The notes: generated from the sequence alone by a model not told the origin. 64,000 bases of DNA from Streptomyces sp. YPW6 (GCF_018866325.1 NZ_CP076457.1:6917001-6981000); one strand, 5' to 3'; counted from the first letter of the stretch, positions 32,185-40,737 are shown. Numbers and translations are program-made.

Positions 32185-32868
32185 TCAGCCCCCTTCCTGT
32201 GTGAACGGCTTGCGGGCCACGCCCAGGACACAGGGCGACGAGGGTGTCCGCAGCCCCCTCTCCGGGATGTCGAGCCTGCGGTAGGTGCCCAGTTCGAAGC
32301 CCGCCGCCTCGATCGCGGCCAGTGGGTCCCGGGCCGTGTGACAGCCGCCGAAGAACAGCGGCCACAGGGTCCGGTCGGCCGCCCGCTGCGCCGTGGCCAG
32401 CGCCCGTCCCGGGGCCAGCCCGTGCTCGAAGAAGCGCAGTTCGCCGCCGGGCCGCAGGACCCGCTTGATCTCGGCGAGCGCCCGGGGCAGATCCCGTACG
32501 GTGCACAGGACCAGGGACGCCACCGCCCCGTCGAACGCCTCGCTCTTGACCGGCAGTGCCTCGGCCGCCCCCGGCACCACGTCCACCGGCACCTCGGCGC
32601 GCAGAGCGGCGCGGACCGCGAGCTGCCGCAGCGAGCGTTCCGGCTCCAGCGCCACGACCTCCGAGACGGCGCGGGGGTAGCGGGCGAAGTTCAGCCCGTT
32701 TCCCGCACCGACCTCGATGACCCGGCCGGAAAGCCCCGACAGCAGCTCCTGACGGTAGGCGGCCACGCCGCCCCGCTGGTCGGCTGCCACGCTGAAGCGG
32801 GCGTAGAAGCGGGCGAAGACCGGGTGGTGCACGGCGTCCCGGGGGAGTTTCCTGCTGCGCAGCCGCAT
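32185..32868 (-). CDS. Class I SAM-dependent methyltransferase
   Basis: A 227-residue methyltransferase of the UbiE/phosphatidylethanolamine-methyltransferase-like group. SAM motif I is VIEVGAGNGLNFARYP (about 50-65), motif II acid in VVALEPERS, motif III FDGAVASLVLCTVRDLPRALAEIKRVLRPGGELRFFEHGL. The last segments (WPLFFGGCHTARDPLAAIEAAGFE) are typical for methyltransferases acting on lipids or quinone-like compounds. The substrate is unknown. It follows about 280 bases of GC-rich, gene-free sequence up to bioD and ends three bases from the toxin gene. Confidence 0.85.
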   Translation of the reverse strand: MRLRSRKLPRDAVHHPVFARFYARFSVAADQRGGVAAYRQELLSGLSGRVIEVGAGNGLNFARYPRAVSEVVALEPERSLRQLAVRAALRAEVPVDVVPGAAEALPVKSEAFDGAVASLVLCTVRDLPRALAEIKRVLRPGGELRFFEHGLAPGRALATAQRAADRTLWPLFFGGCHTARDPLAAIEAAGFELGTYRRLDIPERGLRTPSSPCVLGVARKPFTQEGG

Positions 32869-33151
32869 GACGGACCTCCGTTACGGAGTGGGAGACAGGC
32901 CCTGGACGATTCTCCCCCGGATTGCCTCCGGATAGCCCCCATGGCCCCCGGGACCGCCCTCGATCGGGGAACGGCCCGGGGCCGTCCGGGGCCGTCCCTG
33001 AACTGCCCGGGACCGCCCCCGAGCGGTTCGGGGAGCCGTTTCCAAGCGGTCCGGGGGACCGTTGTCGAAGGGCTCGCAGTCGTCCCCAGCTCCCCGACAA
33101 CCCCGGGTCTCCCCTCCGGGCTCCCGCCGCCCGAGCGGAGATCCGGGTCGC

Positions 33152-33853
33152 TCAGTGCCGTCCGGCTCCCGCCCAGCTGCCACCCAGCTCCGGAGCGAGC
33201 CACCGCGCCGCGCCCGCCGCGAAGTCCGCGCCCGGCAGCGCACCCGCACCGGCCGGTACCGCGCCCAGCAGGGGCGCACCGGCCGCCAACGGCAGGTCCT
33301 CGACGTTGCACCGGGACGCGAGGTCCGGCTCCGCGGGCATGCTGCCGATCACCACACCCCGGCAGCCCAGCCCCCGGCTCCGCAGCGCCTCGGCCGTCAA
33401 CGCGGTGGCGTTCAGGGTGCCCAGACCGGCGGGGGCCACCACCAGCACCGGGGCGGACAGCAGCCGGGCCGCGTCCGCGAGCGTGCCGCCCTCGTCGTCG
33501 AACCGTACGAGCAGCCCGCCCGCGCCCTCCACCAGCACGAGGTCGTGCTCGGCGGCCAGCTTCTGAGCCGCCTCGGCGACCTCGAACGGACGCACCGGAG
33601 CGAGACCCGCCCGCCGGGCGGCCGTGGCCGGGGCCAACGGCTCCGGGAACCGGGCCAGTTCGACCGCCGTCACATGGCTCCCGGCCAGCCGCGCGACCTC
33701 GGCCGCGTCGCCCGGCTCCCCGGGGGCCAGCCCGGTCTGGGCGGGCTTGAGCACGGCGACCCGGCGGTCCCGCGCGGCAGCCGCCACCGCGGCGGTCACC
33801 ACCGTCTTGCCGATCTCCGTGCCCGTACCGGACACCACCAGAATCGTCGGCAT
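33152..33853 (-). CDS. bioD: Dethiobiotin synthetase
   Basis: A 233-residue P-loop carboxylase. VVSGTGTEIGKTVVTAAVA (residues 5-23) is the modified Walker A (GTGTEIGKT), KPAQTG carries the catalytic lysine, and VEGAGGLLVRFDDEG is the BioD signature. It makes dethiobiotin from 7,8-diaminopelargonate, CO2 and ATP. It is the last gene of the leftward bioB-bioA-bioD run, six bases after bioA, so the three are one operon. Confidence 0.95.
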   Translation of the reverse strand: MPTILVVSGTGTEIGKTVVTAAVAAAARDRRVAVLKPAQTGLAPGEPGDAAEVARLAGSHVTAVELARFPEPLAPATAARRAGLAPVRPFEVAEAAQKLAAEHDLVLVEGAGGLLVRFDDEGGTLADAARLLSAPVLVVAPAGLGTLNATALTAEALRSRGLGCRGVVIGSMPAEPDLASRCNVEDLPLAAGAPLLGAVPAGAGALPGADFAAGAARWLAPELGGSWAGAGRH

Positions 33854-33859
33854 GTCGCT

Positions 33860-35221
33860 TCAGCCCTCCCGTGCCGCGGCACACACGGCCCGGCAGATGC
33901 GGGCCACGTCCTCGTCGCCCGTGACGTACGGCGGCATCGTATACACGAGGTCGCGGAACGGCCGCAGCCACACGCCCTCGCGCACGGCCGCGCGGGTCGC
34001 CGCCGCCATGTCCACCTCGTGGTCGAGCTGGACGACCCCGATCGCCCCGAGGACCCGTACGTCCACCACACCCGCGAGGTCCGCGGCGGGAGCGAGCCCG
34101 GAGCGCAGCCCCGCGCCGATCCGCGCGACCTCGCCCTCCCAGTCCTGCCCCAGCAGCAGGTCCACCGAGGCCGAGGCCACAGAGGCGGCCAGCGGATTGC
34201 CCATGAACGTCGGCCCGTGCGCCAGCACCGGCACCTCGCCGCCGGAGATGCCCTCGGCCACCCGGGTGGTGCACAGCGTCGCCGCCATCGTGAGATAGCC
34301 GCCGGTCAGCGCCTTGCCGACGCACATGACGTCCGGGGAGATCCCGGCGTGCCCGGCGGCGAACAGTCTGCCCGTACGCCCGAACCCGGTCGCGATCTCG
34401 TCGAGGACCAGCAGCACGTCGTGCTCGTCGCACGCCTCGCGCAGCACCCGCAGATAGGCGGGGGAGTGGAACCGCATCCCGCCGGCCCCCTGTACGACCG
34501 GCTCCACGACGACCGCCGCCACCTCATCGGCGTGCGCGGCGATCAGCTCCCGCAGATGCGCGACGTACCCGGGGTCCGGCTCCGCGTCGAAGCCGTCCGG
34601 CGGAGGGTCGGCGAAGACCTGGCGGGGCAGGGAGCCCGACCACAGCTCGTGCATCCCGCCCTCCGGGTCGCACACGGACATCGGCTGCCAGGTGTCCCCG
34701 TGGTAGCCCCCGCGCCAGGTCAGCAGCCGCCGCTTGTCCGGCCGGCCGGCCGAACGCCAGTACTGCAGGCACATCTTGACCGCGACCTCGACCGACACGG
34801 ATCCCGAGTCGGCGAGGAAGACGTGCTGAAGCGGCTCGGGGGTGATCTCCACCAGCCGGGCCGCCAGCCGGACGGCGGGCTCGTGCGTGAGCCCGCCGAA
34901 CATCACATGGCTCATCCGGTCCAACTGACCGCGTGCGGCCTCGTTGAGGACCGGGTGGTTGTAGCCGTGCACCGCCGACCACCAGGACGACATGCCGTCC
35001 ACCAGCTCGCGCTGCCCCTCGACGGGTTCGGCGAGCCTGAGCCGTACCCCGGAGGCCGACTCCACGACCAGCGGTTCCTGGCGGCCGGGCATCGGACCGT
35101 ACGGATGCCAGACGTGCGCGCGGTCGAGCGCCCGCAGTTCGTCGGGGGTGTACGGCTTCGGCGTGGCGGGTGCGCCGTGCGCGGCGGGCGCCGGGACCAC
35201 GGGGGCGTACGGCTCAGGCAT
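33860..35221 (-). CDS. bioA: Adenosylmethionine-8-amino-7-oxononanoate aminotransferase
   Basis: A 453-residue class III aminotransferase. VWHPYGPMP near residue 36, SSWWSAVHGYNHP, the acid in LLVLDEIATGFGRTG and the PLP lysine in CVGKALTGGYLTMAA are BioA hallmarks; it converts KAPA to DAPA with SAM as amino donor. The first 25 residues are a low-complexity Pro/Ala extension. Its ATG lies inside the 3' end of bioB (8-base overlap), so it is translationally coupled. Confidence 0.95.
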   Translation of the reverse strand: MPEPYAPVVPAPAAHGAPATPKPYTPDELRALDRAHVWHPYGPMPGRQEPLVVESASGVRLRLAEPVEGQRELVDGMSSWWSAVHGYNHPVLNEAARGQLDRMSHVMFGGLTHEPAVRLAARLVEITPEPLQHVFLADSGSVSVEVAVKMCLQYWRSAGRPDKRRLLTWRGGYHGDTWQPMSVCDPEGGMHELWSGSLPRQVFADPPPDGFDAEPDPGYVAHLRELIAAHADEVAAVVVEPVVQGAGGMRFHSPAYLRVLREACDEHDVLLVLDEIATGFGRTGRLFAAGHAGISPDVMCVGKALTGGYLTMAATLCTTRVAEGISGGEVPVLAHGPTFMGNPLAASVASASVDLLLGQDWEGEVARIGAGLRSGLAPAADLAGVVDVRVLGAIGVVQLDHEVDMAAATRAAVREGVWLRPFRDLVYTMPPYVTGDEDVARICRAVCAAAREG

Positions 35222-36485
35222 TGGGGGCGAGATCCGTCCCCGCGCCGCGCCGGCGCACTGCCACCAGGTCCGTACGCGCCGCGCCGTTCGCCTCCGTGCG
35301 CGCGGCCGGAACGTCCTCCCCGGTGTCCGCGCCGGCGACCGCCACCGGTTCCCGCTCCTGCTCCGCGTGGCCGCCGCACGGCCCGCAGCCGCCGCCCCCG
35401 TGCGAGCCGCAGCCCGCGGACTCCTGTGTGCCGCATCCGGCCGGCTCCGCCGCCGTACCGCAGCCGCCGGCCGGGGCGTCGGCCCGGTGGCGCGGCAGCG
35501 TCGTCGTGCCCGCGCCCTCCACCTCGAAACCGGCGTCCGCGATCATGTCCAGGTCGGCCTGACCCGCCTGGCCCTCACTCGTCAGGTAGTCGCCCAGGAA
35601 GATCGAGTTGACCAGGTGCAGCGCCAGCGGCTGCATCGAGCGCAGGTGCACCTCACGGCCGCCCGCGAGCCGCACCTCGACGTCCGGGCAGACGAAGCGG
35701 ACCATCGCCAGGATGCGCAGGCAGCGCTGCGGGGTGAGGTTCCACTCCTTGGCGAGCGGCGTCCCCTCGAACGGGATCAGGAAGTTCACCGGCACCGAGT
35801 CCGGGTCCAGGTCGCGCAGCGCGAACACCACGTCGACCAGGTCCTTGTCGCTCTCGCCCATCCCGGCGATCAGCCCGGAACACGCCGAGAGCCCGGCGGC
35901 CTGGGCCTGCTGCACGGTCTCCACCCGGTCCGCGTAGGTGTGGGTGGTGGTGATCGCCCCGTACGTCTCCTCGGACGTGTTCAGGTTGTGGTTGTACGCG
36001 TCGGCGCCCGCCGTACGCAGCCGGTCGGCCTGGCCGTCGGAGAGCAGACCGAGGCAGGCGCAGACCTCGATGCCCTCGTTCTCCTCCTTGATGGTCTCGA
36101 TGGTCCTGGTGACCCGGTCCACGTCCCGGTCCGTGGGGCCGCGCCCGCTCGCCACCAGGCAGACCCGCTTCGCGCCGCCCGCCACCCCGGCGGCGGCCGC
36201 CTTGGAGGCCTCCTCCGGCTTCAGCCAGGTGTACTTGAGGATTCCGGCCGTCGAGCCGAGCCGCTGCGAGCAGTAGGAGCAGTCCTCGGGGCAGAGCCCC
36301 GACTTCAGGTTGACCAGATAGTTGAGCTTGACGCGCCGCCCGAACCACTGACGGCGCACCTTCCCGGCGGCGGCCACCACGTCGAGCAGTTCGTCGTCGG
36401 AGGTCGCCAGTACGGCGAGCGCTTCTTCGCGGGTCGGCAGTTCGCGCCGCAGCCCCTTGTCCACCAGCGTGTTCAGCAGGTCCAT
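35214..36485 (-). CDS. bioB: Biotin synthase with cysteine-rich C-terminal tail
   Basis: A 423-residue radical SAM enzyme. The [4Fe-4S] motif is C65-x3-C69-x2-C72 in SGLCPEDCSYCSQ; NHNLNTSEETYG and the arginine in RLAGGREVHLR complete the BioB core, which inserts sulfur into dethiobiotin. Residues from about 326 form a tail not needed in the core enzyme, with five cysteines in GGCG, AGCG, AGCG, GGCGPCG blocks followed by an acidic and then basic end. A role in metal or sulfur handling is a guess. It heads the leftward bio operon and is divergent from bioF. SD AGGA lies nine bases before the ATG. Confidence 0.95.
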   Translation of the reverse strand: MDLLNTLVDKGLRRELPTREEALAVLATSDDELLDVVAAAGKVRRQWFGRRVKLNYLVNLKSGLCPEDCSYCSQRLGSTAGILKYTWLKPEEASKAAAAGVAGGAKRVCLVASGRGPTDRDVDRVTRTIETIKEENEGIEVCACLGLLSDGQADRLRTAGADAYNHNLNTSEETYGAITTTHTYADRVETVQQAQAAGLSACSGLIAGMGESDKDLVDVVFALRDLDPDSVPVNFLIPFEGTPLAKEWNLTPQRCLRILAMVRFVCPDVEVRLAGGREVHLRSMQPLALHLVNSIFLGDYLTSEGQAGQADLDMIADAGFEVEGAGTTTLPRHRADAPAGGCGTAAEPAGCGTQESAGCGSHGGGGCGPCGGHAEQEREPVAVAGADTGEDVPAARTEANGAARTDLVAVRRRGAGTDLAPNA

Positions 36486-36542
36486 GAAAGATGATCCTGG
36501 CCTACGTCACCGGCCACTCTGACCTGCTGCGCACCCGGCTAG

Positions 36543-37694
36543 GGACCCCTGTCCCGTTCCTGTTCGACTGGACGACCGGCGCCCGCCGCCGGACTCGTAC
36601 GCACCCTGCGTCCGCGCGACGCGGAGCCGGAACTGCTGGACCTCGCGAGCAACGACTACCTGGGCCTCACCCGGCATCCGGAGGTCACCGCCGCCGCGGC
36701 CGCCGCCGCGCACCGCTGGGGAGCGGGCGCCACCGGATCCCGGCTGGTCACCGGCTCCACCGCCCTGCACGCCGAACTCGAACGGGAACTGGCCGCGTTC
36801 TGCGGTTTCGAGGCGGCCCTCGTGCTCTCCTCCGGGTACGCGGCCAACCTCGCCGCGCTGACCGCGCTGTCCGGGCGCGGTTCCCTCATCGTCTCCGACG
36901 CGGGCAACCACGCCTCGATCGTGGACGGCTGCCGGCTCTCCCGCGCCGCGACCGCCGTGGTTCCCCACGCCGATCCGGAAGCGGTCGCCAAGGCGTTCGG
37001 GGCCCATGACGGACGGGCCCTCGCGGTCACCGACTCGGTCTTCTCCGTCGACGGAGACGCCGCTCCGCTCCCGGCCCTGGCCGGGATCTGCCGCTCCGCG
37101 AACGCCGCCCTGCTGGTCGACGACGCCCACGGCCTCGGTGTCCTCGGCGACGGCGGACGAGGAGCGCTCGCTGCGGCCGGACTGGCCGGCGGCGACGGGG
37201 TCGTGGCCACGCTCACCCTGTCCAAGTCGCTGGGCAGCCAGGGCGGAGCGGTCCTGGGGCCCGCCCGGGTCATCGATCACCTGGTCAACACGGCCCGGAC
37301 GTTCATCTTCGACACCGGCCTCGCCCCGGCGGCCGCCGGCGGCGCGCTCGGTGCTCTGGGGGTGCTGCGCCGGGAGCCCGAACGGGCCGCCCGCGCCCGT
37401 GAGGTGGCCATCGCGCTGTACACGCGGCTCACCGCCGCCGGGCTGGAGGCGGTGAGGCCCGACGCGGCCGTCGTCTCCGTCCGGGCGCCGTCGGCGGACG
37501 CGGCGGTGCGCTGGGCGGCCGACTGCCGCACGGCCGGAATGGCGGTGGGCTGCTTCCGTCCGCCGTCGGTTCCGGACGGCATCTCCCGGTTGCGGCTGAC
37601 CGCGCGCGCCGACCTGACCGAGGAGCAGATCGCGAACGCGGTGGCCACGATCGTCGCCACCGCTCCCCGGCAGGCCGACGCCGAGGTCAGCTGA
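36543..37694 (+). CDS. bioF: 8-amino-7-oxononanoate synthase, N-terminal reading frame disrupted
   Basis: From base 36585 the frame encodes an intact BioF body of about 369 residues: AAGLVRTLRP, LLDLASNDYLGLTRHP, GATGSRLVTG, DDAHGLGVLG and the PLP lysine in TLTLSKSLGSQGGAV. It makes KAPA from pimeloyl thioester and alanine. However, this frame has a TAG at 36540 and no ATG, GTG or TTG until the GTG at 36822, which would delete the first 80 or so residues. The expected N-terminal FDW motif is present at 36563 but in another frame, the one opened by ATG 36491. A small indel between 36571 and 36585, or a sequencing error, would explain this. It is divergent from bioB. Confidence 0.7.
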   Translation, partial: GPLSRSCSTGRPAPAAGLVRTLRPRDAEPELLDLASNDYLGLTRHPEVTAAAAAAAHRWGAGATGSRLVTGSTALHAELERELAAFCGFEAALVLSSGYAANLAALTALSGRGSLIVSDAGNHASIVDGCRLSRAATAVVPHADPEAVAKAFGAHDGRALAVTDSVFSVDGDAAPLPALAGICRSANAALLVDDAHGLGVLGDGGRGALAAAGLAGGDGVVATLTLSKSLGSQGGAVLGPARVIDHLVNTARTFIFDTGLAPAAAGGALGALGVLRREPERAARAREVAIALYTRLTAAGLEAVRPDAAVVSVRAPSADAAVRWAADCRTAGMAVGCFRPPSVPDGISRLRLTARADLTEEQIANAVATIVATAPRQADAEVS

Positions 37695-37953
37695 CGGACC
37701 GTGGACCGGCTCCGCGCGGACCGAGCCCGTCCACGAAGCTCGTCCAGGCCGCCGCCGAGAACCGCAGCGGCGGCCGGTCCACGTCCTTCGAGTCGCGTAC
37801 GGCGAGGAGCGCGCCGCGAAGCAGCGCGGTCTCCACGCAGTTGTTCATCCCGGTCGAGCGGCTGCTGCGCCGCCACCGCGGGGCGGCAGCCGCCGTGGAC
37901 GGCGGTGGCATCGGTGGCTGCGGTGCGTCGGGCCGTGCGCGTCTCTCTGACAT
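37687..37953 (-). CDS. DUF397-family protein
   Basis: An 88-residue protein whose second half is the DUF397 domain: WRRSSRSTGMNNCVETALL, VAVRDSKDVDRPPLRFSAAAWTSFVDGL. DUF397 proteins are small actinomycete partners of whiJ/Scr1-type helix-turn-helix regulators and may act as antitoxin-like antagonists or cofactors. The first 35 residues are Pro/Arg-rich and variable. Its stop overlaps the bioF stop by eight bases (convergent) and its start lies ten bases after the regulator gene, so the two form an operon. Confidence 0.85.
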   Translation of the reverse strand: MSERRARPDAPQPPMPPPSTAAAAPRWRRSSRSTGMNNCVETALLRGALLAVRDSKDVDRPPLRFSAAAWTSFVDGLGPRGAGPRSVS

Positions 37954-37963
37954 GGCGGCTCCC

Positions 37964-38830
37964 TCAGCTGCGTCTGAAGCTGTGTCCGATCTCGGTGATG
38001 AGGTCCAGCGAGCGTTCGGGCGACAGCGCGTGCGCCTGCAAGGTCTGGAAGGCCGAGCTGTACGCCTCAAGGTCTTCTCTCCGCTCCAGATAGAGGCTAC
38101 TCGTCAAGTGGTCAAGAACGACCACATCCAGATCAGAAATGTTCGGAAAGGAGAAGATGACGAAAGGTCCGGTGAGTCCGACGTACCCGCCCACCGAGAA
38201 CGGCAGCAACTGCAGCCGCACATGAGGCAGCTGCGCCACCTGGGCCAGATGCTGCAACTGGTCCCGCATCACTGCGGGGCCGCCCACCTCACGGTGGAGC
38301 ACCGCCTCGTCCAGCACCGCCGTGAACCGCAGCGGCGGGCTCGCGCGCAGCACCCGCTGGCGGGCCAGCCGGACCTCGACCAGCGAATCGAGCCGGCCGT
38401 CCGGCAGCCCGTCCAGCGACGCGCGGGTCACGGCACGTGCGTACCCGGCGGTCTGGAGCAGCCCCGGCACCACCGAGGTCTCCAGCGTCCGGACCGTACT
38501 GGCCTGCGACTCCAGGCTGATGAAGTCGCGGTACTGCGGCGGGATCAGTCCGCGGTAGGCGTGCCACCAGCCCGACCCGCCGCCGCCGGCCGACCCCGCG
38601 AGGGCTGCGAGCAGGGAACGCAACTGCGGGTCGCGCACCGCGTAGACGTCCAGCAGCCGGGAGACGTCGGCGGGCGTCACCCCGCTCGCACCGGTCTCGA
38701 TACGGCTCACCTTCGACTGGTGCCAGCCGAGCAGCCCCGCCACCTCGCGGCTGGTCATCCCGGAGGCGTGGCGCAGGCTCCGCAGCTCCTCACCGAGCTT
38801 GCGCCGCCGGACGACGGGGCCGTGCAGCAT
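37964..38830 (-). CDS. WhiJ/Scr1-type helix-turn-helix regulator (XRE + DUF5753)
   Basis: A 288-residue regulator. Residues 8-62 are an XRE helix-turn-helix (LGEELRSLRHASGMTSREVAGLLGWHQSKVSRIETG), and residues 95-280 the DUF5753 domain with YRDFISLESQASTVRTLETSVVPGLLQTAGYARA. Streptomyces genomes carry many such genes, some (whiJ) acting in sporulation. Together with the DUF397 gene and the divergent ATPase it makes the standard three-gene set. It is preceded by a good promoter region containing an AT-rich palindrome. Confidence 0.9.
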   Translation of the reverse strand: MLHGPVVRRRKLGEELRSLRHASGMTSREVAGLLGWHQSKVSRIETGASGVTPADVSRLLDVYAVRDPQLRSLLAALAGSAGGGGSGWWHAYRGLIPPQYRDFISLESQASTVRTLETSVVPGLLQTAGYARAVTRASLDGLPDGRLDSLVEVRLARQRVLRASPPLRFTAVLDEAVLHREVGGPAVMRDQLQHLAQVAQLPHVRLQLLPFSVGGYVGLTGPFVIFSFPNISDLDVVVLDHLTSSLYLERREDLEAYSSAFQTLQAHALSPERSLDLITEIGHSFRRS

Positions 38831-38946
38831 GCCGGTCTCCTTCTGCTGTCGGGAGGGGCCGAGCCGTCGCCGGGACCGGCCCGCAGAGGGGCCAGTGTGC
38901 CGCCCGCCCTCGCCGTACGGGTCCCGAATTCACCGCTTCGAGCGAC

Positions 38947-38962
38947 AGATATATGCATATCT
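38947..38962. promoter_or_regulatory. AT-rich near-palindrome in the whiJ-type divergent region
   Basis: AGATATATGCATATCT, with a perfect ten-base core ATATGCATAT, stands out in surrounding sequence of about 70 percent GC. It lies between the divergent regulator and ATPase genes and is a natural operator candidate for the XRE protein, or a -10 region for the ATPase gene. Confidence 0.5.
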
Positions 38963-39066
38963 TGGCTGAACCTCGTTACAGGGAGCTGCATCAATGGCAG
39001 TCTGGCGCGAAGCACGATCCCGGCCGACCCTCGCTCGGCCCGGGGCGGGAAAGGGGCGGTGTCGCC

Positions 39067-39498
39067 ATGGCGGACCATCAGGAAGCAACCGTCACTCTGC
39101 CGAGCGAGCCGGTCTCGGTCTCCGCGGCCCGCAGACATGTCGCCAGGACCCTGGCCGAATGGGGCCTGCCCGACGACAGCGAATTCGCCGACACCATCCG
39201 GCTGATCGTCTCGGAGCTGGCCACCAACGCCGTGCAGCACACGTTCGGCCAGTCGCCCACCTTCACCGTGGACCTGCGCCTCGAACGCGATGAAGAGCTC
39301 TACCTCGGCGTCACGGACAGTCACCCCCGGTGGCCGCAGCGACTTCCCGCCGCCGTGCGGCAGGACAACGGCCGGGGCATGGTCATCATCCGGATGCTGG
39401 CCAAGGAGCGCGGCGGACGGCTCCAGGTCACCCCGACCGCCGAGGGCGGCAAGACGGTCTGGATCGCGCTCCCGTGGGCCGTCGCGATCCAGGGCTGA
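39067..39498 (+). CDS. HATPase-domain (anti-sigma factor RsbW-like) protein
   Basis: A 143-residue GHKL ATPase of the RsbW/SpoIIAB type. The N box is DTIRLIVSELATNAVQHTFG (about 39-58), the G1 box LGVTDSH, and the G2-like QDNGRGMVIIRMLA; no further domain is present. In Streptomyces such proteins accompany whiJ-type regulators (abaA-like) or act as anti-sigma factors. The ATG at 39067 gives the family-like MADHQEATVTLP start. An ATG at 38994 has a better ribosome binding site (AGGGAG) but is out of frame; an in-frame ATG at 38953 lies inside the AT-rich palindrome. It is divergent from the regulator. Confidence 0.85.
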   Translation: MADHQEATVTLPSEPVSVSAARRHVARTLAEWGLPDDSEFADTIRLIVSELATNAVQHTFGQSPTFTVDLRLERDEELYLGVTDSHPRWPQRLPAAVRQDNGRGMVIIRMLAKERGGRLQVTPTAEGGKTVWIALPWAVAIQG

Positions 39499-39510
39499 TG
39501 CGGTGGGGAC

Positions 39511-39618
39511 CCGGACCCCGATGTGCCGACGGGCCGCCCGGATCCCGATGTGCCGACGGGCCGCCCAGCTCCCGATGCGCCGACCGGTCACCCGGACCCC
39601 GATGTGCCGACGGGCCGG
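39511..39618. repeat. 27-bp tandem repeat, four copies
   Basis: The unit CCCGATGTGCCGACGGGCC plus flanks recurs with an exact 27-base period: the ATG(T/C)GCCGAC anchor is at 39521, 39548, 39575 and 39602. It starts 13 bases after the ATPase stop codon, and the fourth copy is the left arm of the 60-bp palindrome. Confidence 0.85.
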
Positions 39619-39649
39619 CGCCGGCCCGTCGGCACATCGGGGTCCGGGT
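39590..39649. terminator. Perfect 60-bp palindrome between convergent genes
   Basis: Arms of 30 bases (39590-39619 and 39620-39649) are perfectly complementary with no spacer, centred on GCCGGC|GCCGGC. It lies between the ATPase gene and the convergent LysR gene and so can act as a bidirectional terminator, but a palindrome this long without a loop is unusual and could also extrude as a cruciform. The next 130 bases contain degenerate copies of the same words (GGCGCGG, GTCGGTGCGG). Confidence 0.75.
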
Positions 39650-39786
39650 TCCGCAGGGGTGATCCGACGGGCCGGCGCGGGCCCGGGGTCACCGGTCGGT
39701 GCGGGTCCCGGAGAGCTCATCCGGCCGGTCGGCGCGGATCCCGGCCCACCCGTCGGTGCGGCCTCCGGAGAGGTTGCCGGAGCGGA

Positions 39787-40728
39787 TCAGCCCGCCGCGG
39801 TCCGGTTCGGCCCCGGGGCCGAACCCCCACGGCCGAAACCGCTCCGCAGCAGCGCGAGCAGCGTCGCGGCCGCCGCGCTCGACCGGTCGCCCCGGTGCAC
39901 CACCGAGATCGTCCGGCGGAACGACGCGGGCTCCAGCCGCCGGACGGACAGCGGGGCCGCCGCCATCGAGGCGACCATCTCCGGCACCACCGCCACGCCG
40001 AGCCCCGCACTCACCAGCGCGCACACCAGCGCGTAGCCGGGCGACTCACAGACCACCGCGGGCGTCGCCCCCACCGCGGCGAGCGCGTTCTCGACCCCGC
40101 TCCGGGGCGGATGGGTCGGCGCACTGCTGATCAGCGGCCGCCCCGCCAGCTCGCCGACCGGCAGCCGCCCGGTGCCCTCCGCGAGCCGGTGCCCCACCGA
40201 TGTGACCAGCACCAGCTCCTCGACCAGGAGGGGGTCGACGAGCACACCCGCCGGCGGCGGTCCGACCGCCCCCGGTTCGTAGGCGTGCGTCAGAGCGAGG
40301 TCCACCTCACCCGCGGCCACCGCGGCGATCCCACCGGGCGGTTCGTGGTCGGCGACGGCCAGCTCCACCTCGGGATGGGCCCGCCGGAAGGCGCTCAGGA
40401 CGGGCGGCAGCAGATGGATCCCGGCCGTCGTGAACGTCCCCACCCGCAGCCTGCCGCCCGAGAGCCCGGCCAGCTGCGCCAGCTCGTGCCGCGCCTGGTC
40501 CAGTTCGTCCAGCACCCGGCGGGCCCGGCCCGCCAGCAGTTCGCCCGCCGCCGTCAGCCGCGCCCCGCGATGATGGCGCACCAGCAGGGCAGCCCCCGCC
40601 TCCCGCTCCAGCTTGGCCAGCTGCTGCGAGAGCGCGGGGGCGGTGTAGCCGAGGCGCGCCGCGGCCCGGGTGATCGATCCGGCCTCCGCGACCGCCACGA
40701 GGGCCACGAGTCGTGTCGGGTCGTACAT
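39787..40728 (-). CDS. LysR-family transcriptional regulator
   Basis: A 313-residue LysR regulator: helix-turn-helix LVALVAVAEAGSITRAAARLGYTAPALSQQLAKLEREAG (residues 7-45) and a periplasmic-binding-like effector domain (95-300). It is divergent from a LysE-type exporter with about 75 bases between them, the classic LysG/ArgP-lysE layout, so it likely activates export when an amino acid accumulates. The effector is not readable. The C-terminus ends in Gly/Pro-rich residues just before the palindrome region. Confidence 0.9.
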   Translation of the reverse strand: MYDPTRLVALVAVAEAGSITRAAARLGYTAPALSQQLAKLEREAGAALLVRHHRGARLTAAGELLAGRARRVLDELDQARHELAQLAGLSGGRLRVGTFTTAGIHLLPPVLSAFRRAHPEVELAVADHEPPGGIAAVAAGEVDLALTHAYEPGAVGPPPAGVLVDPLLVEELVLVTSVGHRLAEGTGRLPVGELAGRPLISSAPTHPPRSGVENALAAVGATPAVVCESPGYALVCALVSAGLGVAVVPEMVASMAAAPLSVRRLEPASFRRTISVVHRGDRSSAAAATLLALLRSGFGRGGSAPGPNRTAAG

Positions 40729-40737
40729 GAAAGCGTT

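Noticed and set aside
38994..39293. ORF with ATG 38994 and a good AGGGAG site
   Set aside because: It overlaps the HATPase gene in another frame, is Arg/Gly-rich and has no family resemblance; the ribosome binding site may serve a leader or be chance.
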